Below, piece by piece: positions 26,118 to 36,149 of a stretch of DNA of 64,000 nucleotides. Under the pieces are notes generated by a model, which saw nothing but the letters and a program-made list of their open reading frames with translations, was not told the origin of the DNA and did not search any database. The position numbers and the translations under genes were made by a program. The number at the start of each line of letters is the position of its first letter. The first letter of the stretch is position 1. Source of the stretch: Planctomycetota bacterium (GTDB lineage: Bacteria > Planctomycetota > Planctomycetia > Planctomycetales > Planctomycetaceae); contig QQVO01000059.1 of assembly GCA_003388505.1 (NCBI GenBank), forward strand, positions 62,501 to 126,500, read 5' to 3'.

Positions 26118-26801
26118 TTAGCCCGCCGATACTTCCGAGCCGCCAGCGACCTCTCTGGCATCCGAAACGCACCGAAAAACCACAACCGACAACAGCGACC
26201 CCACCACCGGTGCGACGACATACACCCACTGATGTTCGCCCAGTTTCCCGCTGACGAAAGCAGGGCCGAGCGAACGCGCCGGATTCATCGACGCCCCCGA
26301 CACCGGACCGCCGAAGAGCGCCTCAAAGGCGATCACCGCTCCGATGGCGGCCCCGGCCATAATCCCTTTCTCTTTGGCCCCGCTCGATACGCACAGAATG
26401 ACGAACATCAGGATCGCGGTCAGCAGCACTTCCAGAGCAAACGACTGTCCCGCCGACCCGGTCGGCAGCGTCGCCCCCAAAGTCGGATGCGCGCCGAAGA
26501 TCGCACGCAGGCTCACCGCCGCCAGCGTCGCCCCGATCAGTTGCGCGGCGATGTACGGCGCAATGTCCCGCCCGTCGAATCGCCGCGCCGCCCAGAAACC
26601 GACCGTGACCGCCGGATTGATGTGCGCCCCGGAGATGTCTCCCACAGCGTAAATCACCGCCATCACGACCAGCCCGAATGTCAGTGCAATCCCGACGTGC
26701 GTAACGGCCCCGTCATGCAGATCGTTGACGACGACGGCCCCGCAACCGATGACGACAAGGATGTACGTGCCGATCAGTTCGGAACAGAAGCGTTTCCTCA
26801 T
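26118..26801 (-). CDS. Aquaporin/MIP family channel
   Basis: A 227-residue six-helix channel with both NPA loops: GAHINPAV (loop B) and GASMNPARS (loop E). The loop E context GGPVSGASMNPARSLGPA resembles plant NIP-type and some archaeal members more than E. coli AqpZ or GlpF. It is likely a water or small neutral solute channel in the cytoplasmic membrane; metalloid passage is possible but not shown. It is convergent with the VWA gene. Confidence 0.93.
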   Translation of the reverse strand: MRKRFCSELIGTYILVVIGCGAVVVNDLHDGAVTHVGIALTFGLVVMAVIYAVGDISGAHINPAVTVGFWAARRFDGRDIAPYIAAQLIGATLAAVSLRAIFGAHPTLGATLPTGSAGQSFALEVLLTAILMFVILCVSSGAKEKGIMAGAAIGAVIAFEALFGGPVSGASMNPARSLGPAFVSGKLGEHQWVYVVAPVVGSLLSVVVFRCVSDAREVAGGSEVSAG

Positions 26802-27022
26802 CAGGTCGTCCTGGCATGCGGGGCAGACCGCTCAGCCCGGATGCAACGCGGGATCAGGGCGAACGGCGATGGCCGGTACGATGTCAGAAACAACCCGCTC
26901 ACGCAATTCCGCGCGATGCCTCCGCAAAGAAGCAGGGTCCGTTGTGCGGACCACGAGCAAAATTCGACGGTCCCGAGACCCAACCAACGACGCGTCAGCG
27001 ATTGGAATCTCTTGACCCTCGA

Positions 27023-27466
27023 CTATCGACTCTCGCCCCCCAGCGCCGCCAGGTTCACTTCGCTCACCTGACCGTTGAGTGTCCAGAGGTCGTACAGCCA
27101 GCCGATGAGGAACAGGCCGCCGGTGACCAGCCAGAGCAGACCGGTGAGCCATTTGCCGAGATAGAACCGGTGCACGCCGAACGCTCCCAGGAACGTGAGC
27201 AGCAGCCAGGCGACGTTGTAGTCGATCGGCCCCGGCACATACCGCCGCTCCGCCCGGGCGTGCATGCCGGGGATCAGAAACAGGTCGACCACCCAGCCGA
27301 TGAGGAACAGCCCCCCCGTAACGAACCAGATCGTCCCGGTGATCTGTTTGCCGAAATAGAAGCGGTGCATCCCCAGAAACCCGAACAGCCAGCAAAGGTA
27401 GCCGATCAGGATGCTGTGAGTGTCGTCGGTCCGCACGCGCGGAGTATTCGCAGGTTCGCTCGCCAT
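27023..27466 (-). CDS. Double TM2-domain membrane protein
   Basis: A 147-residue protein with two tandem TM2 domains. Each has a Leu/Phe-rich helix, the HRFYFGK / HRFYLGK turn, and then a WFVTGGLFLIGWVVDL / WLVTGGLFLIGWLYDL helix. The two halves are clearly internal duplicates. TM2 proteins are small membrane proteins of unknown mechanism. Nothing in the flanks suggests a partner. Confidence 0.92.
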   Translation of the reverse strand: MASEPANTPRVRTDDTHSILIGYLCWLFGFLGMHRFYFGKQITGTIWFVTGGLFLIGWVVDLFLIPGMHARAERRYVPGPIDYNVAWLLLTFLGAFGVHRFYLGKWLTGLLWLVTGGLFLIGWLYDLWTLNGQVSEVNLAALGGESR

Positions 27467-27629
27467 GTTCGGGCATCCTTCCTTCGCGGATTCTCAGTGG
27501 GCTCGTTCTTCATGTCGTTCGTCGAACATCTCCCAATCTTACGCAATTTCACGTCCCCGGCGAGCCGCGCGGCGTCAGCCCGCGGATGGAGTCGAGCAAG
27601 ACACCACACCTGCTCGCCGATCTCTCCCG

Positions 27630-29471
27630 TCAGATAACCCCATGCAGCGCCCCGCCGGGCGCTCCGAGTGCGTCGACCCGCCGCGCAACGGCGGCGTCCG
27701 GTACGAGCGGCGGCGCGTGATGCGGCTTGATACGGGCGTCAATCACCAGCGGCCCGCTGCAACCCCAGTGCTTTTCCTCGGTGAACGCGCCTGCACCGTC
27801 TATGTCGGCGGCCGGATTCGAACGGGTGAACGTTACCCACAGGAAGTTCTGCAACGATCTCGCCGCAAACTCACTGTCGTCCACAAGCACGATGAGAGGA
27901 AAAGACCGCAACGCCTGGCTCTCGTCCAGAAACCGGCAGAACCGCCGCAAAGACTCGGCGGGGGATGACCCTTCACGACTCACCTCCGGTCCCTCAACGG
28001 CGACGACTCCGGGAAGTGCAACGCGCGGATTCCCGAACCGCTCAGGCAGCGGCAACTCCGAGTCAAGTTCCGTCGGTAATTGCCGCCTGGCCCTGCCGGC
28101 GGCCGCAATCGCCAGTTTCGATCCCTGGTTGAATCCGCTGCCTGAATAATCAAGCGTGTCGATCGTCGTCCGGGTTTGAAAGTGCAAATCACGCGTCCAG
28201 TCGACGCGCTCCAGCAGGTGTCGCAGAACAGCCGCCTCGTCCTGGACGTTCAGTTCCGGATCGTCTTCACCGGCGACGATCAGCAAATACTTCGCCAGCG
28301 ACAACTGGCCCTGACCCAGTATGGCGTTCGCCTGTGTGAGCAACTCCTGCGGAGTCCGCTCCGAGGCGTACGGCACATATCGCTCGCTGCCGATCGCCAG
28401 CAGCAGGGGATGCACTCCCGCCGCGTCGACCGCATGCACCCCCTTCACGCCCGGGAGGACCGTGGGAATCACCGGCCCGGTGATCTCGTGGATCAGGTCG
28501 CCGAACGCCGTGTCCTCTTGGGGCGGGCGGCCCACGACCGTGAACGGCCAGACGGCGCCGGCACGATGATAGACTCTCTCCACGTTCAGCACCGGGAAAT
28601 CATGCACCAGGCTGTAGTAGCCGAGGTGGTCGCCGAACGGCCCCTCGGGAAGTTGCCGCTCCGGGTCGATTGTCCCCGTGATACAGAAGTCGGCGTCGAC
28701 CGCAATCGGCAGCGAGTCGTTTCGTCGCGCCATTCGCACACGACGGCCGCCTAAAGCCCCTGCGAAAGTCAGTTCCGATAAGCCTTCCGGCAGCGGCATC
28801 ACGGCCGCCAGCGTCAGGGCGGGCGGTCCGCCGACGAAGATGTTCACCCGAAACCGAACCCCTTTCGCAATCGCAGCAGCGTGGTGGACTCCGATGCTGC
28901 GATGAATTTGATAGTGCATTCCCACCTGCAGCCCGGCGGTGTATTCGCCCCCTGACAACTGGACGCGGTACATCCCCAGGTTCGAGCGCGGCCAGCCCGG
29001 AGCGGAAGCATCTTCGGTGTAGACGGCGGGCAGCGTGATGAACGCCCCGCCGTCGTCCGGCCAGCACTGCACCTGCGGCAGCTCCGGAATCGTCGTCTCG
29101 TGCTCCAGAACGGGCCCGCGTGAGACGAATTTCGGCCGCATCGCCCAGGCGGTCGGAAACGCCCGTGCGGCGCGCAGCGGACTTCGCAGCGCCTCCATCG
29201 GGTCGGCTTTGAGTTCCACCAGCCGGTGTACCATCTCCAGTGTGTCGCGGAACAGGAACTTCGCGCGCTCCAATGTCCCGAACAGGTTGCTGACCATTGG
29301 GAACCGGCAACCCCGCACCCGTTCATACAGAATCGCCGGACCGCCCGCTTCAAACACCCGGCGATGGATCTCGGCAGCCTCCAGATACGGATCGACCTCC
29401 TGCGCAATCCGCACCAGCCGCCCGGCGCGGTCGAGATCGTTGATGCAGTCTGTCAGATTGCGGTAGCCCAT
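27630..29471 (-). CDS. UbiD family decarboxylase
   Basis: A 613-residue enzyme of the UbiD prenylated-FMN decarboxylase family. It has the N-terminal YRNLTDCINDLDRAGRLVRI block, GGPAILYERVRG, and the family HLGYYSLVHDFPVLNVERV and VTGRPPQEDTAFGD-like segments (here VVGRPPQEDTAF). It also has ILGQGQLSLAKYLLIV and DLHFQTRTTIDTLDYSGSG. The ATG at 29471 gives a family-typical start; the frame is open to 29528. The usual length is about 490-500; this one has extra C-terminal sequence (PLIVLVDDSEFAARSLQNFLWV region). Substrate unknown; no UbiX seen in the window. Confidence 0.93.
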   Translation of the reverse strand: MGYRNLTDCINDLDRAGRLVRIAQEVDPYLEAAEIHRRVFEAGGPAILYERVRGCRFPMVSNLFGTLERAKFLFRDTLEMVHRLVELKADPMEALRSPLRAARAFPTAWAMRPKFVSRGPVLEHETTIPELPQVQCWPDDGGAFITLPAVYTEDASAPGWPRSNLGMYRVQLSGGEYTAGLQVGMHYQIHRSIGVHHAAAIAKGVRFRVNIFVGGPPALTLAAVMPLPEGLSELTFAGALGGRRVRMARRNDSLPIAVDADFCITGTIDPERQLPEGPFGDHLGYYSLVHDFPVLNVERVYHRAGAVWPFTVVGRPPQEDTAFGDLIHEITGPVIPTVLPGVKGVHAVDAAGVHPLLLAIGSERYVPYASERTPQELLTQANAILGQGQLSLAKYLLIVAGEDDPELNVQDEAAVLRHLLERVDWTRDLHFQTRTTIDTLDYSGSGFNQGSKLAIAAAGRARRQLPTELDSELPLPERFGNPRVALPGVVAVEGPEVSREGSSPAESLRRFCRFLDESQALRSFPLIVLVDDSEFAARSLQNFLWVTFTRSNPAADIDGAGAFTEEKHWGCSGPLVIDARIKPHHAPPLVPDAAVARRVDALGAPGGALHGVI

Positions 29472-29733
29472 CGGGGCGCCAGTTCCGCCTGCCTGTGCGT
29501 GATGGAATCTCCGGCGAGCAGAGCACAACCGGAGTCACGCCGCTCTGCTCGAAAGTCGGTCTGCTCTTTGAGCGGGATTATAGGACGTACATAGCGGCCC
29601 GCCATGACCCGCGCGTCGCGATCTTCCGGGCAGCAGGAACGATATTCTCAGTGACGGGCACCGGCGCTAGAATCTCCGGCCGCTTGAATATGAATCGTCA
29701 GAGTCAAGACGCTCGAAAGCTCGACCGTTCCGC

Positions 29734-30939
29734 ATGGACTGGACCCGCCTGCTGCTGTTCGCCCTCCTGTCAGCCGGCAATGCCGAACTGATGGTCGTGC
29801 TGGTCAACCGTCTCCATGCGCTCCCCATTCCTTGCCGAACACTCCGCCACGTCAGACATTTGCACGACCTCCTGATCCCCGGTTTCCCGCTGCTGCTGGT
29901 CTGGTGCCTCGGCTTCCGCGGGCCGCAGTTGCTGGTCGGCGGAAACTGGTCCGACGTACCGCTGGGCTGGACCGTCTACCTTGCACTCTGCGCTCTCGGA
30001 GTCCTCAGCCTGTTGTCGTCCGTGATTCGTCACCTCTTCCGCCGCGCGCCGGCGACGTTGCTCTCCAATCATACTCGCCTCGTCGATGTCGCAGACGAAT
30101 TGGGAACCCCGCCGATCGGCGACGGTCCGTTCCGCTGGCTGATTCGCGTTCCCGGAAACCAGGTCTTCGAAATCAGCGTCGCGACCAAGCATCTCACGCT
30201 TCCGCGCCTGCCACGGGAGTGGAACGGCCTGTCCATTCTGCATTTGAGCGATTGGCACTTCATCGGCACAATCGACAAGCCGTTCTTCGAACGCGCGTCC
30301 GAACTGGCCTCCGAACAGAACGTCGACCTCATTGTCTTCACCGGCGATCTACTTGATGAACAGGATCTCGCCGCCTGGATTCCCGGCACCCTGGGCTCGC
30401 TGTCCGCCCCGCTCGGGTGCTGCTTCATCCTCGGTAACCACGACTGGTACCTCGACCATCGTGCGATTTCCGCGGCGCTCCAGCAGCAGGGCTGGGTCGA
30501 CGTGATGGGCCGCGTCGCTTCCATCAACCATCGTGGGCGACGCCTCTTGGTCGGCGGGACCGCTGCGCCGTGGATCGGCGATCACCCCGATTTCTCCGCA
30601 GCCGCGCGAGACGCTCACTCAAACCCGGCCCTCCGCGACTTTCGCCTGCTGCTCAGCCACACTCCCGACCATCTCAGGTGGGCGCAGTCCGAGGACGTCG
30701 ATCTGATGCTGGCCGGTCACAACCACGGGGGACAGGTCGTCCTCCCGCTGATCGGTCCGGTCTACTCACCCAGCCTCACCGGATGCCGTTTCGCGGGGGG
30801 CCTGTTCGAAGACTCTCCCACAGTCCTGCACGTTTCCCGCGGCCTCTCGGGCCGGCACCCGCTGAGAATCAACTGCCGCCCCGAAATCACCAAAATCGTC
30901 CTGCACTCGCCCGAACCGGGATCGAATTCCGCGGGATGA
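29734..30939 (+). CDS. Membrane-anchored metallophosphoesterase
   Basis: A 401-residue protein with three or four N-terminal hydrophobic helices (residues 4-22, 44-65, 75-100) and a cytoplasmic or periplasmic calcineurin-like domain. Motifs in order: ILHLSDWHF (D-x-H), VFTGDLLDEQD (GDxxD), LGNHDWY (GNHD), LLSHTPD and LAGHNHGGQV (GHxH). The N-terminal helices with a C-terminal phosphoesterase match the YkuE/LpxG-like arrangement. A lipid-phosphate role is possible but unproved. Confidence 0.92.
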   Translation: MDWTRLLLFALLSAGNAELMVVLVNRLHALPIPCRTLRHVRHLHDLLIPGFPLLLVWCLGFRGPQLLVGGNWSDVPLGWTVYLALCALGVLSLLSSVIRHLFRRAPATLLSNHTRLVDVADELGTPPIGDGPFRWLIRVPGNQVFEISVATKHLTLPRLPREWNGLSILHLSDWHFIGTIDKPFFERASELASEQNVDLIVFTGDLLDEQDLAAWIPGTLGSLSAPLGCCFILGNHDWYLDHRAISAALQQQGWVDVMGRVASINHRGRRLLVGGTAAPWIGDHPDFSAAARDAHSNPALRDFRLLLSHTPDHLRWAQSEDVDLMLAGHNHGGQVVLPLIGPVYSPSLTGCRFAGGLFEDSPTVLHVSRGLSGRHPLRINCRPEITKIVLHSPEPGSNSAG

Positions 30940-31296
30940 GGGCGTCCCTTGCACATTCCAACGCAACGGGGCAAAGACTCGACACAATGAAAGGTGTGAA
31001 GGGCGGCTGACATCGAGATCGCGCACGGCCGGATAACAGGCACGATTCTCAATTCCACAGTTCCGAATCTGTGAAACATTCGCCTGACGGTAGAGCCCGC
31101 GTCCGGTTTGTGAATTCCCTCTCCAGGCTTCTTTGCGGCCCTTTGCCTCTCAGCGCCTTTGCGTTGAAAACCTCGTGCGGCGAACTGCGGCCTTCACTCG
31201 CCTCGCTGAACTGTTGAATTTCCCCGTGAAGTTGGTACAGAATACGCCGATTGCTCAGTCCCTTCTATCGACACCACGATCCAAGGAGCATCTCTC
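30940..31296. other. Intergenic, includes repeat-like text
   Basis: About 357 bp. Bases near 31128-31168 (CTTCTTTGCGGCCCTTTGCC then TCTCAGCGCCTTTGCGTTGAA) look like a copy of a CTC/CGC-rich dispersed repeat also found near 45869 and 47296. No gene is apparent apart from the miniprotein that follows. Confidence 0.4.
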
Positions 31297-31389
31297 ATGG
31301 AAATCGGTAGTCCCATGTATTTCGTGGTTCTGGCAGTCTTGCTGATCGCTGCGATCGGAGCGTTCATGTTCTTCAAAAACAAGTCCTGA
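31297..31389 (+). CDS. 30-residue single-pass membrane miniprotein
   Basis: Translates as MEIGSPMYFVVLAVLLIAAI followed by GAFMFFKNKS. One strongly hydrophobic helix (residues 7-26) is followed by a positive C-terminal end. AAGGAG lies 9 nt upstream of the ATG, and stop TGA is at 31387-31389. Its size and membrane topology resemble bacterial small membrane regulators. It is too short for ordinary gene calls. Function unknown; no close paralogue in the window. Confidence 0.7.
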   Translation: MEIGSPMYFVVLAVLLIAAIGAFMFFKNKS

Positions 31390-31545
31390 ACTCCGTCTGC
31401 ATTGCTGCCGCGACGGGCGGCTGCGAGCTTCATCTCGCCCGCCCTTGAGGCGCCGGTCGACGAGCGCGAATCGCTCGGGGGCCTCCCTGATGTCCCCGAT
31501 GACGATGTGTGCGCACTATTCCCGTTTTCGCGTTCAGGGTGACAC

Positions 31546-31959
31546 ATGAAAGACAGCGACCGCATCGTCCGATCCGACGACGAGTGGCGCCAGCAGCTCA
31601 CGCCGGAGCAGTACCGCGTCTGCCGGCGGAAAGGGACGGAACGCGCCTTTACCGGCGAGTACCACGACTGCAAGCAGGCCGGCGTTTACCACTGCGTCGG
31701 TTGCGGCGCGCCCCTGTTTCGTTCCGAGGCAAAGTTCGATTCCGGCACCGGCTGGCCCAGTTTCTGGCAACCGGCCGACGAAAACAGCGTCGAAACCGAA
31801 GAAGACCGCAGTCTCTTCATGCGGCGCACCGAGGTCCATTGCCGCCGCTGCGGATCGCACCTCGGTCACGTCTTCACGGACGGCCCGGAGCCCACCGGCC
31901 TCCGGTATTGCATTAACTCCGTCTCCCTGAAGCTCGACGCCGACTCGCCTGCGGAATAA
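31546..31959 (+). CDS. msrB: Peptide-methionine (R)-S-oxide reductase
   Basis: A 137-residue MsrB that reduces the R-form of methionine sulfoxide. The N-terminal [23 protein letters not shown] matches the family. Two zinc-binding CxxC pairs are visible (CVGCG and CRRCG), with the SGTGWPSFW and [21 protein letters not shown] blocks. The catalytic residue is Cys (RYCINS), not Sec. No MsrA is adjacent. Confidence 0.97.
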   Translation: MKDSDRIVRSDDEWRQQLTPEQYRVCRRKGTERAFTGEYHDCKQAGVYHCVGCGAPLFRSEAKFDSGTGWPSFWQPADENSVETEEDRSLFMRRTEVHCRRCGSHLGHVFTDGPEPTGLRYCINSVSLKLDADSPAE

Positions 31960-32016
31960 CCCCAGGCCGACCGGCCGCGTCCGCCGGGTCTCGCGAGAAG
32001 TGAGAGCGCACAGGCC

Positions 32017-35000
32017 TCAATGATTCTCGGCTCTGGCGGCCCGCCACAGCAGCAGCGCCGTCAACCCGCCCAGCACGAACACCCCGGCGATCGTCAACGT
32101 CCAGAGCAGCAGCCGGTGCTCTTCCGACCAGGGAAGCTGCGGGGCGGTCGGTCCCGTGAAGTACGGGTTCGGTTCAACTCTCCCCAGTGATGCGGCCGCG
32201 GGAGGTTGATCCGGCTCGATGGCGGCGATCGTTTGCTTCAGGTCATACTGCGGAGCAGCCAATTCCGGGTCTCCCGCATAAACGGCGATCTCCGCGCCGG
32301 GGAACTCCAGTTCGCGCCGCCGGCAAATCAACCACCGTTCCACGGTTAACGCGGTGACGCGTTCAACCCGCAGCGGCCGATCGTCACCGTTCTCGATCAC
32401 GGCCCGCACGTATCGCCCGCGTCGCTCGCTGTAGCGGGCTGTGTCGTCCACCGCCGGTTCGCGTCCCGGGCGAGAGATCCGGTACGCTGCAAAGGAAGCC
32501 AAGGCCCGCCAACGGGTCTCTGCGGGGTCTGCTTTCAACTCGTCCGCAATCTCGAGCCGCACCGGACGGTAATAATCGCCGTTGTAGTCGAACTCAAATC
32601 GCAGCGCATCGGTCGGGATGCGGTCGTAACCGACGTCGACGATCACCATCGTCTGCTTCGTCTCAGGATCGAGTCGCCGTTCGAGGATCTCCGTCGGCAA
32701 CTCTCGTCGCGGCGCGAGAACCTCGTTCCGGTCGGCGACCATTGCACCGTCGATCTGAAGCGGCTCGGCTCCGTCGTTTTCGATGACCACCTTGTAATAG
32801 CGAAAGACGCTGCGGGGAAACCGAACCCTCTTTACCCGCAGCCGATGGGCGCCGCGCGTGCGATCCAGGAGATAGCCGTCGGAAGTCAGTTCCGCCCACC
32901 GCTCCGCATCGCGGCGATCAGCTCCGAAGACGGTCACCGCTCGCTCAAAATTGTGTTCCGTCGGGGAGACGTTCACCACGATTTCCCGAATCGGCTCCGA
33001 GGCCGAACCGACGTCCAGGAGCAACTGGGTCTCGCCCTCGATCTCGGAGAGGTTCAACAGCGGAATCTCCCGCTCGGTGACCTCAATCACGTCGACCGGC
33101 CGGTGCAGGACAAACGGGACGTCCGCGTGTCGCTCGCCCCCCCTTTCCACCGCGATTATGCGCACATCCCCCATGTCGTCGCGGGTCACGCCGTACAATT
33201 CGGGTGGAACCGGCAACCGGACGAGTCCCGTCGCATCCGCCTCCGGCAGGGTGTCCGGGATCGACCAGCGATAGGCGAGAGTATGCAACGGATCGACAGG
33301 CCGGGGATCGTCTGCGAGAACTGCGCCGGAACCCGCTCCCAGCAGCAACCCGCCCGCCAGTAACGCCGCGGAGGCCGTCAACCACTCCCGAATTCGCCCC
33401 TGATACCGTCGATAAAAGAACGACACCAACATCAGCGCCACCCCCAGCGAGCCGAAGGCGACCCACTTCCACGCCTCAGACACGTGAAACACGTCGTACA
33501 GGAAAACCTTCCCCGCCGTGAGCACGAACAGCGCCAACGCCAGAATCCGCACCACGCCCGACCGATAGTAGATCCCGGCAACGATCGTTCCGATGGCGTA
33601 CGCCAGCCAGACGATCGTGATCGACAGCGCCGTCCACGTTTTCCAGTCGTGAATCACGCCCTGGGCGTAAGTCTCAGTCGTCAGCATCGCGAGTCCCGTC
33701 AGGTGGGCGAAGACTCCCAGCAGTCCCGCCATCGAGAGCGGACCGGCGATCGCTTCGCTCTCCGAATCATCGCGATCCCTCCGCAAAAACAGCACAGCTC
33801 CGAAGATGGCCGCACCCATCGCGGAGAGAAATCCGACGCCGCGCGGGTTCATGAGCGGCAGACGCCAGATGCCGGGAATCGCGCCGTGTCCGCTCAATCG
33901 GTGCCACTCCGAACGCCAGTCAATCAGCGTGCCCCCCAGCGACGCCAGCAACAGCAGCGCAACCAGCGCGAAGAGGCCCAGTCCTACACGATTGAGCCAC
34001 TCCGGCCCCACGCGAACCGCCGTCACCAGCAACATGGCCGCCGCCAGCGCCGTCCACACGGTAAACAACCCGACCAGTGTCGGGCCGATCCAGTCGTAAC
34101 GGTAACCGAGCACGAACGTCTCGACGATCATCATTCCCAACAACGTCATCGGCACGAGCGCCGTCAGCCATCCCGCAGTCAGGGATGACTCTCGGAGAAG
34201 CACCGACGTCGCCTCACTGTCGCGGCGGCGTCGATACTCCCATGCCAGAATCGCCATCACCAGCGCGCTCGCCAGGAAGCTGAACGAGCGACCGTTGAAC
34301 ACGTCGGTCCAGGATGGTTCGTCTGCAGCTTGCGACCCTTCGGCCTCAATCACGCGTGACGGCATCACGTCGACGGCAATCGGGTCAACACGCCTAAAGC
34401 GCGTCTGGAACGACCCGGGATGGTCGAATGTCTGCACGGAGTAGAAAACGAGAATCAACTGCACCACCGCCAGCAGGCCGAAACCGGCCCACTGCAGTTT
34501 CGGTTGACCGAATCTCAGCCCCAGTTCCACCAGCAGCAGACTCTCCGCCGCCCACGCAATCGCGATCCAATGCCCCGTCAACTGCAATGGAATCGCGACC
34601 GTCAGAAACGACGCTGCAATCCCCGCCAGACAGACAATGACCGGTTTCCCCGAGGGATTCCGTGACAGTTGCAGCATCGCCAGCCCCAGGTACGAACCAG
34701 CCAGCCCCACCGCCATCAGCCCGTGCCACGCGGAGAAATCCGACTTCGTCACGCCGTAAAGCGCGATGAAGTACACCACCGGCGTCGCCAGCATCAGCAC
34801 AAAGTCACCCGGCTTCGCCGGCAAGCGTTTGAGCGTGTTATGCCACACGCCCAGCAGGGCAAACAGCAGGAAGAACGCCGTCATCAGTATGATCGTGCTC
34901 GTCAGCTTCTCCGGTTGGTAATGCTCCCTGAACCAGCCCAGCCACATCAGCAGCGTGAACCCGAACGCCGTCAACTGCAGCGGCTGCCACTTGCGGAAAC

Positions 35001-35856
35001 TCGCGATTCCAAGCACGCCCAGATCGAGCAGGAAGATGTAGGAGAACAGTTCCCACTGCCGGTCGGCGCCGGTGGACAGCATGATCGGCGTCAGGAAGCC
35101 GCCGATGAGTCCAATGATCGCCGTCGGCTGCGAATGGAAAATCGTCGAGAACGCCAGCACGGCAACCGTCACCACGGCCATTCCGGCGAATGCCGGACCG
35201 ATGCTGATCAAGCCGTAGAAGTCATGCGCCGCAAACAGCGAGAAATAGAGCACCCCCGCCGCCGCCCCCGCCAGCGCCTGACCCTGCCACCGATAGTCCT
35301 GCAGCATGGCGTATGCGGCGCCCGCGAATGCGAACATTCCGATTACGATTCCAATCACGACGCGCCCCGTGGGCCCGAGCACTTCGGTGTCAATCGCGTA
35401 CTTGAACCCGTATCCGGCACAGAGAATCAGAGCGATCGCACCCGCCCAACCGAGCCAGCGACCTGCCAGAATTTCCTCAATCGAAGAGGAACCGCCCGTT
35501 TCAACCTCTTCCGCGGATCTTGGTTTCGGAGCGGACGGGCGCTCCCGATCCGCCATCCCTCCTTCGTCGCCTCTCCGCGATATCGCCACTTGCTCGCTCG
35601 CACGCCGCCGGGGAGGTTGGACGACTTCGATGTCCGCCGGATCGACGAACGATTCGGCTTCCTTCGTCGGCGTGGAAGTTTCAGCCGCGCGGGATCGTCG
35701 CCCCGCCTGGATCGGCCCCTGACGCAGAGACTTGATCTCGTCCCGCAGCCGATTGACCCGCCCCCACAGCACAGCGATCAGAATCACCGGCAGGAGGAAC
35801 CAGATCAGCCCGCAGGTTCCCAGCGCCAGAAATAGAATCTGTTCAAAATCAGCCAT
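32017..35856 (-). CDS. Giant polytopic membrane protein, DUF2339-like with DUF3999-like C-terminus
   Basis: A 1279-residue protein. Residues 1-30 form a first helix and residues 32-125 a charged linker. About 20 hydrophobic helices then run to residue 870 (DUF2339-like text: WLGWAGAIALILCAGYGFKYAI, MLQDYRWQGQALAGAAAG, IGLIGGFLTPIM). The C-terminal part (from about 880 to 1240) is soluble and begins WSIPDTLPEADATGLVRLPVP with a final single helix; it resembles DUF3999. In other bacteria the two are separate neighbouring genes, so this seems to be a fusion. Function unknown. The start is ATG 35856. Confidence 0.8.
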   Translation of the reverse strand: MADFEQILFLALGTCGLIWFLLPVILIAVLWGRVNRLRDEIKSLRQGPIQAGRRSRAAETSTPTKEAESFVDPADIEVVQPPRRRASEQVAISRRGDEGGMADRERPSAPKPRSAEEVETGGSSSIEEILAGRWLGWAGAIALILCAGYGFKYAIDTEVLGPTGRVVIGIVIGMFAFAGAAYAMLQDYRWQGQALAGAAAGVLYFSLFAAHDFYGLISIGPAFAGMAVVTVAVLAFSTIFHSQPTAIIGLIGGFLTPIMLSTGADRQWELFSYIFLLDLGVLGIASFRKWQPLQLTAFGFTLLMWLGWFREHYQPEKLTSTIILMTAFFLLFALLGVWHNTLKRLPAKPGDFVLMLATPVVYFIALYGVTKSDFSAWHGLMAVGLAGSYLGLAMLQLSRNPSGKPVIVCLAGIAASFLTVAIPLQLTGHWIAIAWAAESLLLVELGLRFGQPKLQWAGFGLLAVVQLILVFYSVQTFDHPGSFQTRFRRVDPIAVDVMPSRVIEAEGSQAADEPSWTDVFNGRSFSFLASALVMAILAWEYRRRRDSEATSVLLRESSLTAGWLTALVPMTLLGMMIVETFVLGYRYDWIGPTLVGLFTVWTALAAAMLLVTAVRVGPEWLNRVGLGLFALVALLLLASLGGTLIDWRSEWHRLSGHGAIPGIWRLPLMNPRGVGFLSAMGAAIFGAVLFLRRDRDDSESEAIAGPLSMAGLLGVFAHLTGLAMLTTETYAQGVIHDWKTWTALSITIVWLAYAIGTIVAGIYYRSGVVRILALALFVLTAGKVFLYDVFHVSEAWKWVAFGSLGVALMLVSFFYRRYQGRIREWLTASAALLAGGLLLGAGSGAVLADDPRPVDPLHTLAYRWSIPDTLPEADATGLVRLPVPPELYGVTRDDMGDVRIIAVERGGERHADVPFVLHRPVDVIEVTEREIPLLNLSEIEGETQLLLDVGSASEPIREIVVNVSPTEHNFERAVTVFGADRRDAERWAELTSDGYLLDRTRGAHRLRVKRVRFPRSVFRYYKVVIENDGAEPLQIDGAMVADRNEVLAPRRELPTEILERRLDPETKQTMVIVDVGYDRIPTDALRFEFDYNGDYYRPVRLEIADELKADPAETRWRALASFAAYRISRPGREPAVDDTARYSERRGRYVRAVIENGDDRPLRVERVTALTVERWLICRRRELEFPGAEIAVYAGDPELAAPQYDLKQTIAAIEPDQPPAAASLGRVEPNPYFTGPTAPQLPWSEEHRLLLWTLTIAGVFVLGGLTALLLWRAARAENH

Positions 35857-36149
35857 CGCGTGGTCCGGGGCGATTGATCGAGGGTCGTCTCTTCACCGGC
35901 GGGAACGCTTTCAGAATATAACGTGTTCGACAGGAACCGGCTCAGGCGCGGCGGCAGACGCCCCACCGGCATGCGGGAATCTCCCGGGTCCGCACGATGC
36001 CCGATCGCGAAAACCCTCAGGCGGAGACTTGACGTGCGCGCCGTCAATCGTCATAAGGGCTGTTTCCCGATTGTGTTACGGGTTTGCGGCGCCGTCGGCA
36101 GCCGGTTGCTCGGCGACGTCGCAAACAAGCAATATGGAGACCGCCCAGA

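Noticed and set aside
27813-27827. GGATTCGAACGGGTG resembling a tRNA T-arm in reverse
   Set aside because: It lies inside the UbiD coding sequence and no acceptor stem or anticodon arm can be built around it.
31546-31959. MsrB as a second selenoprotein
   Set aside because: The catalytic position is a Cys codon (RYCINS), and no in-frame TGA occurs.
34669-35835. A 388-residue open frame on the plus strand
   Set aside because: Antisense to the giant membrane protein; Arg/Gln/His-rich low-complexity translation, no start signal.
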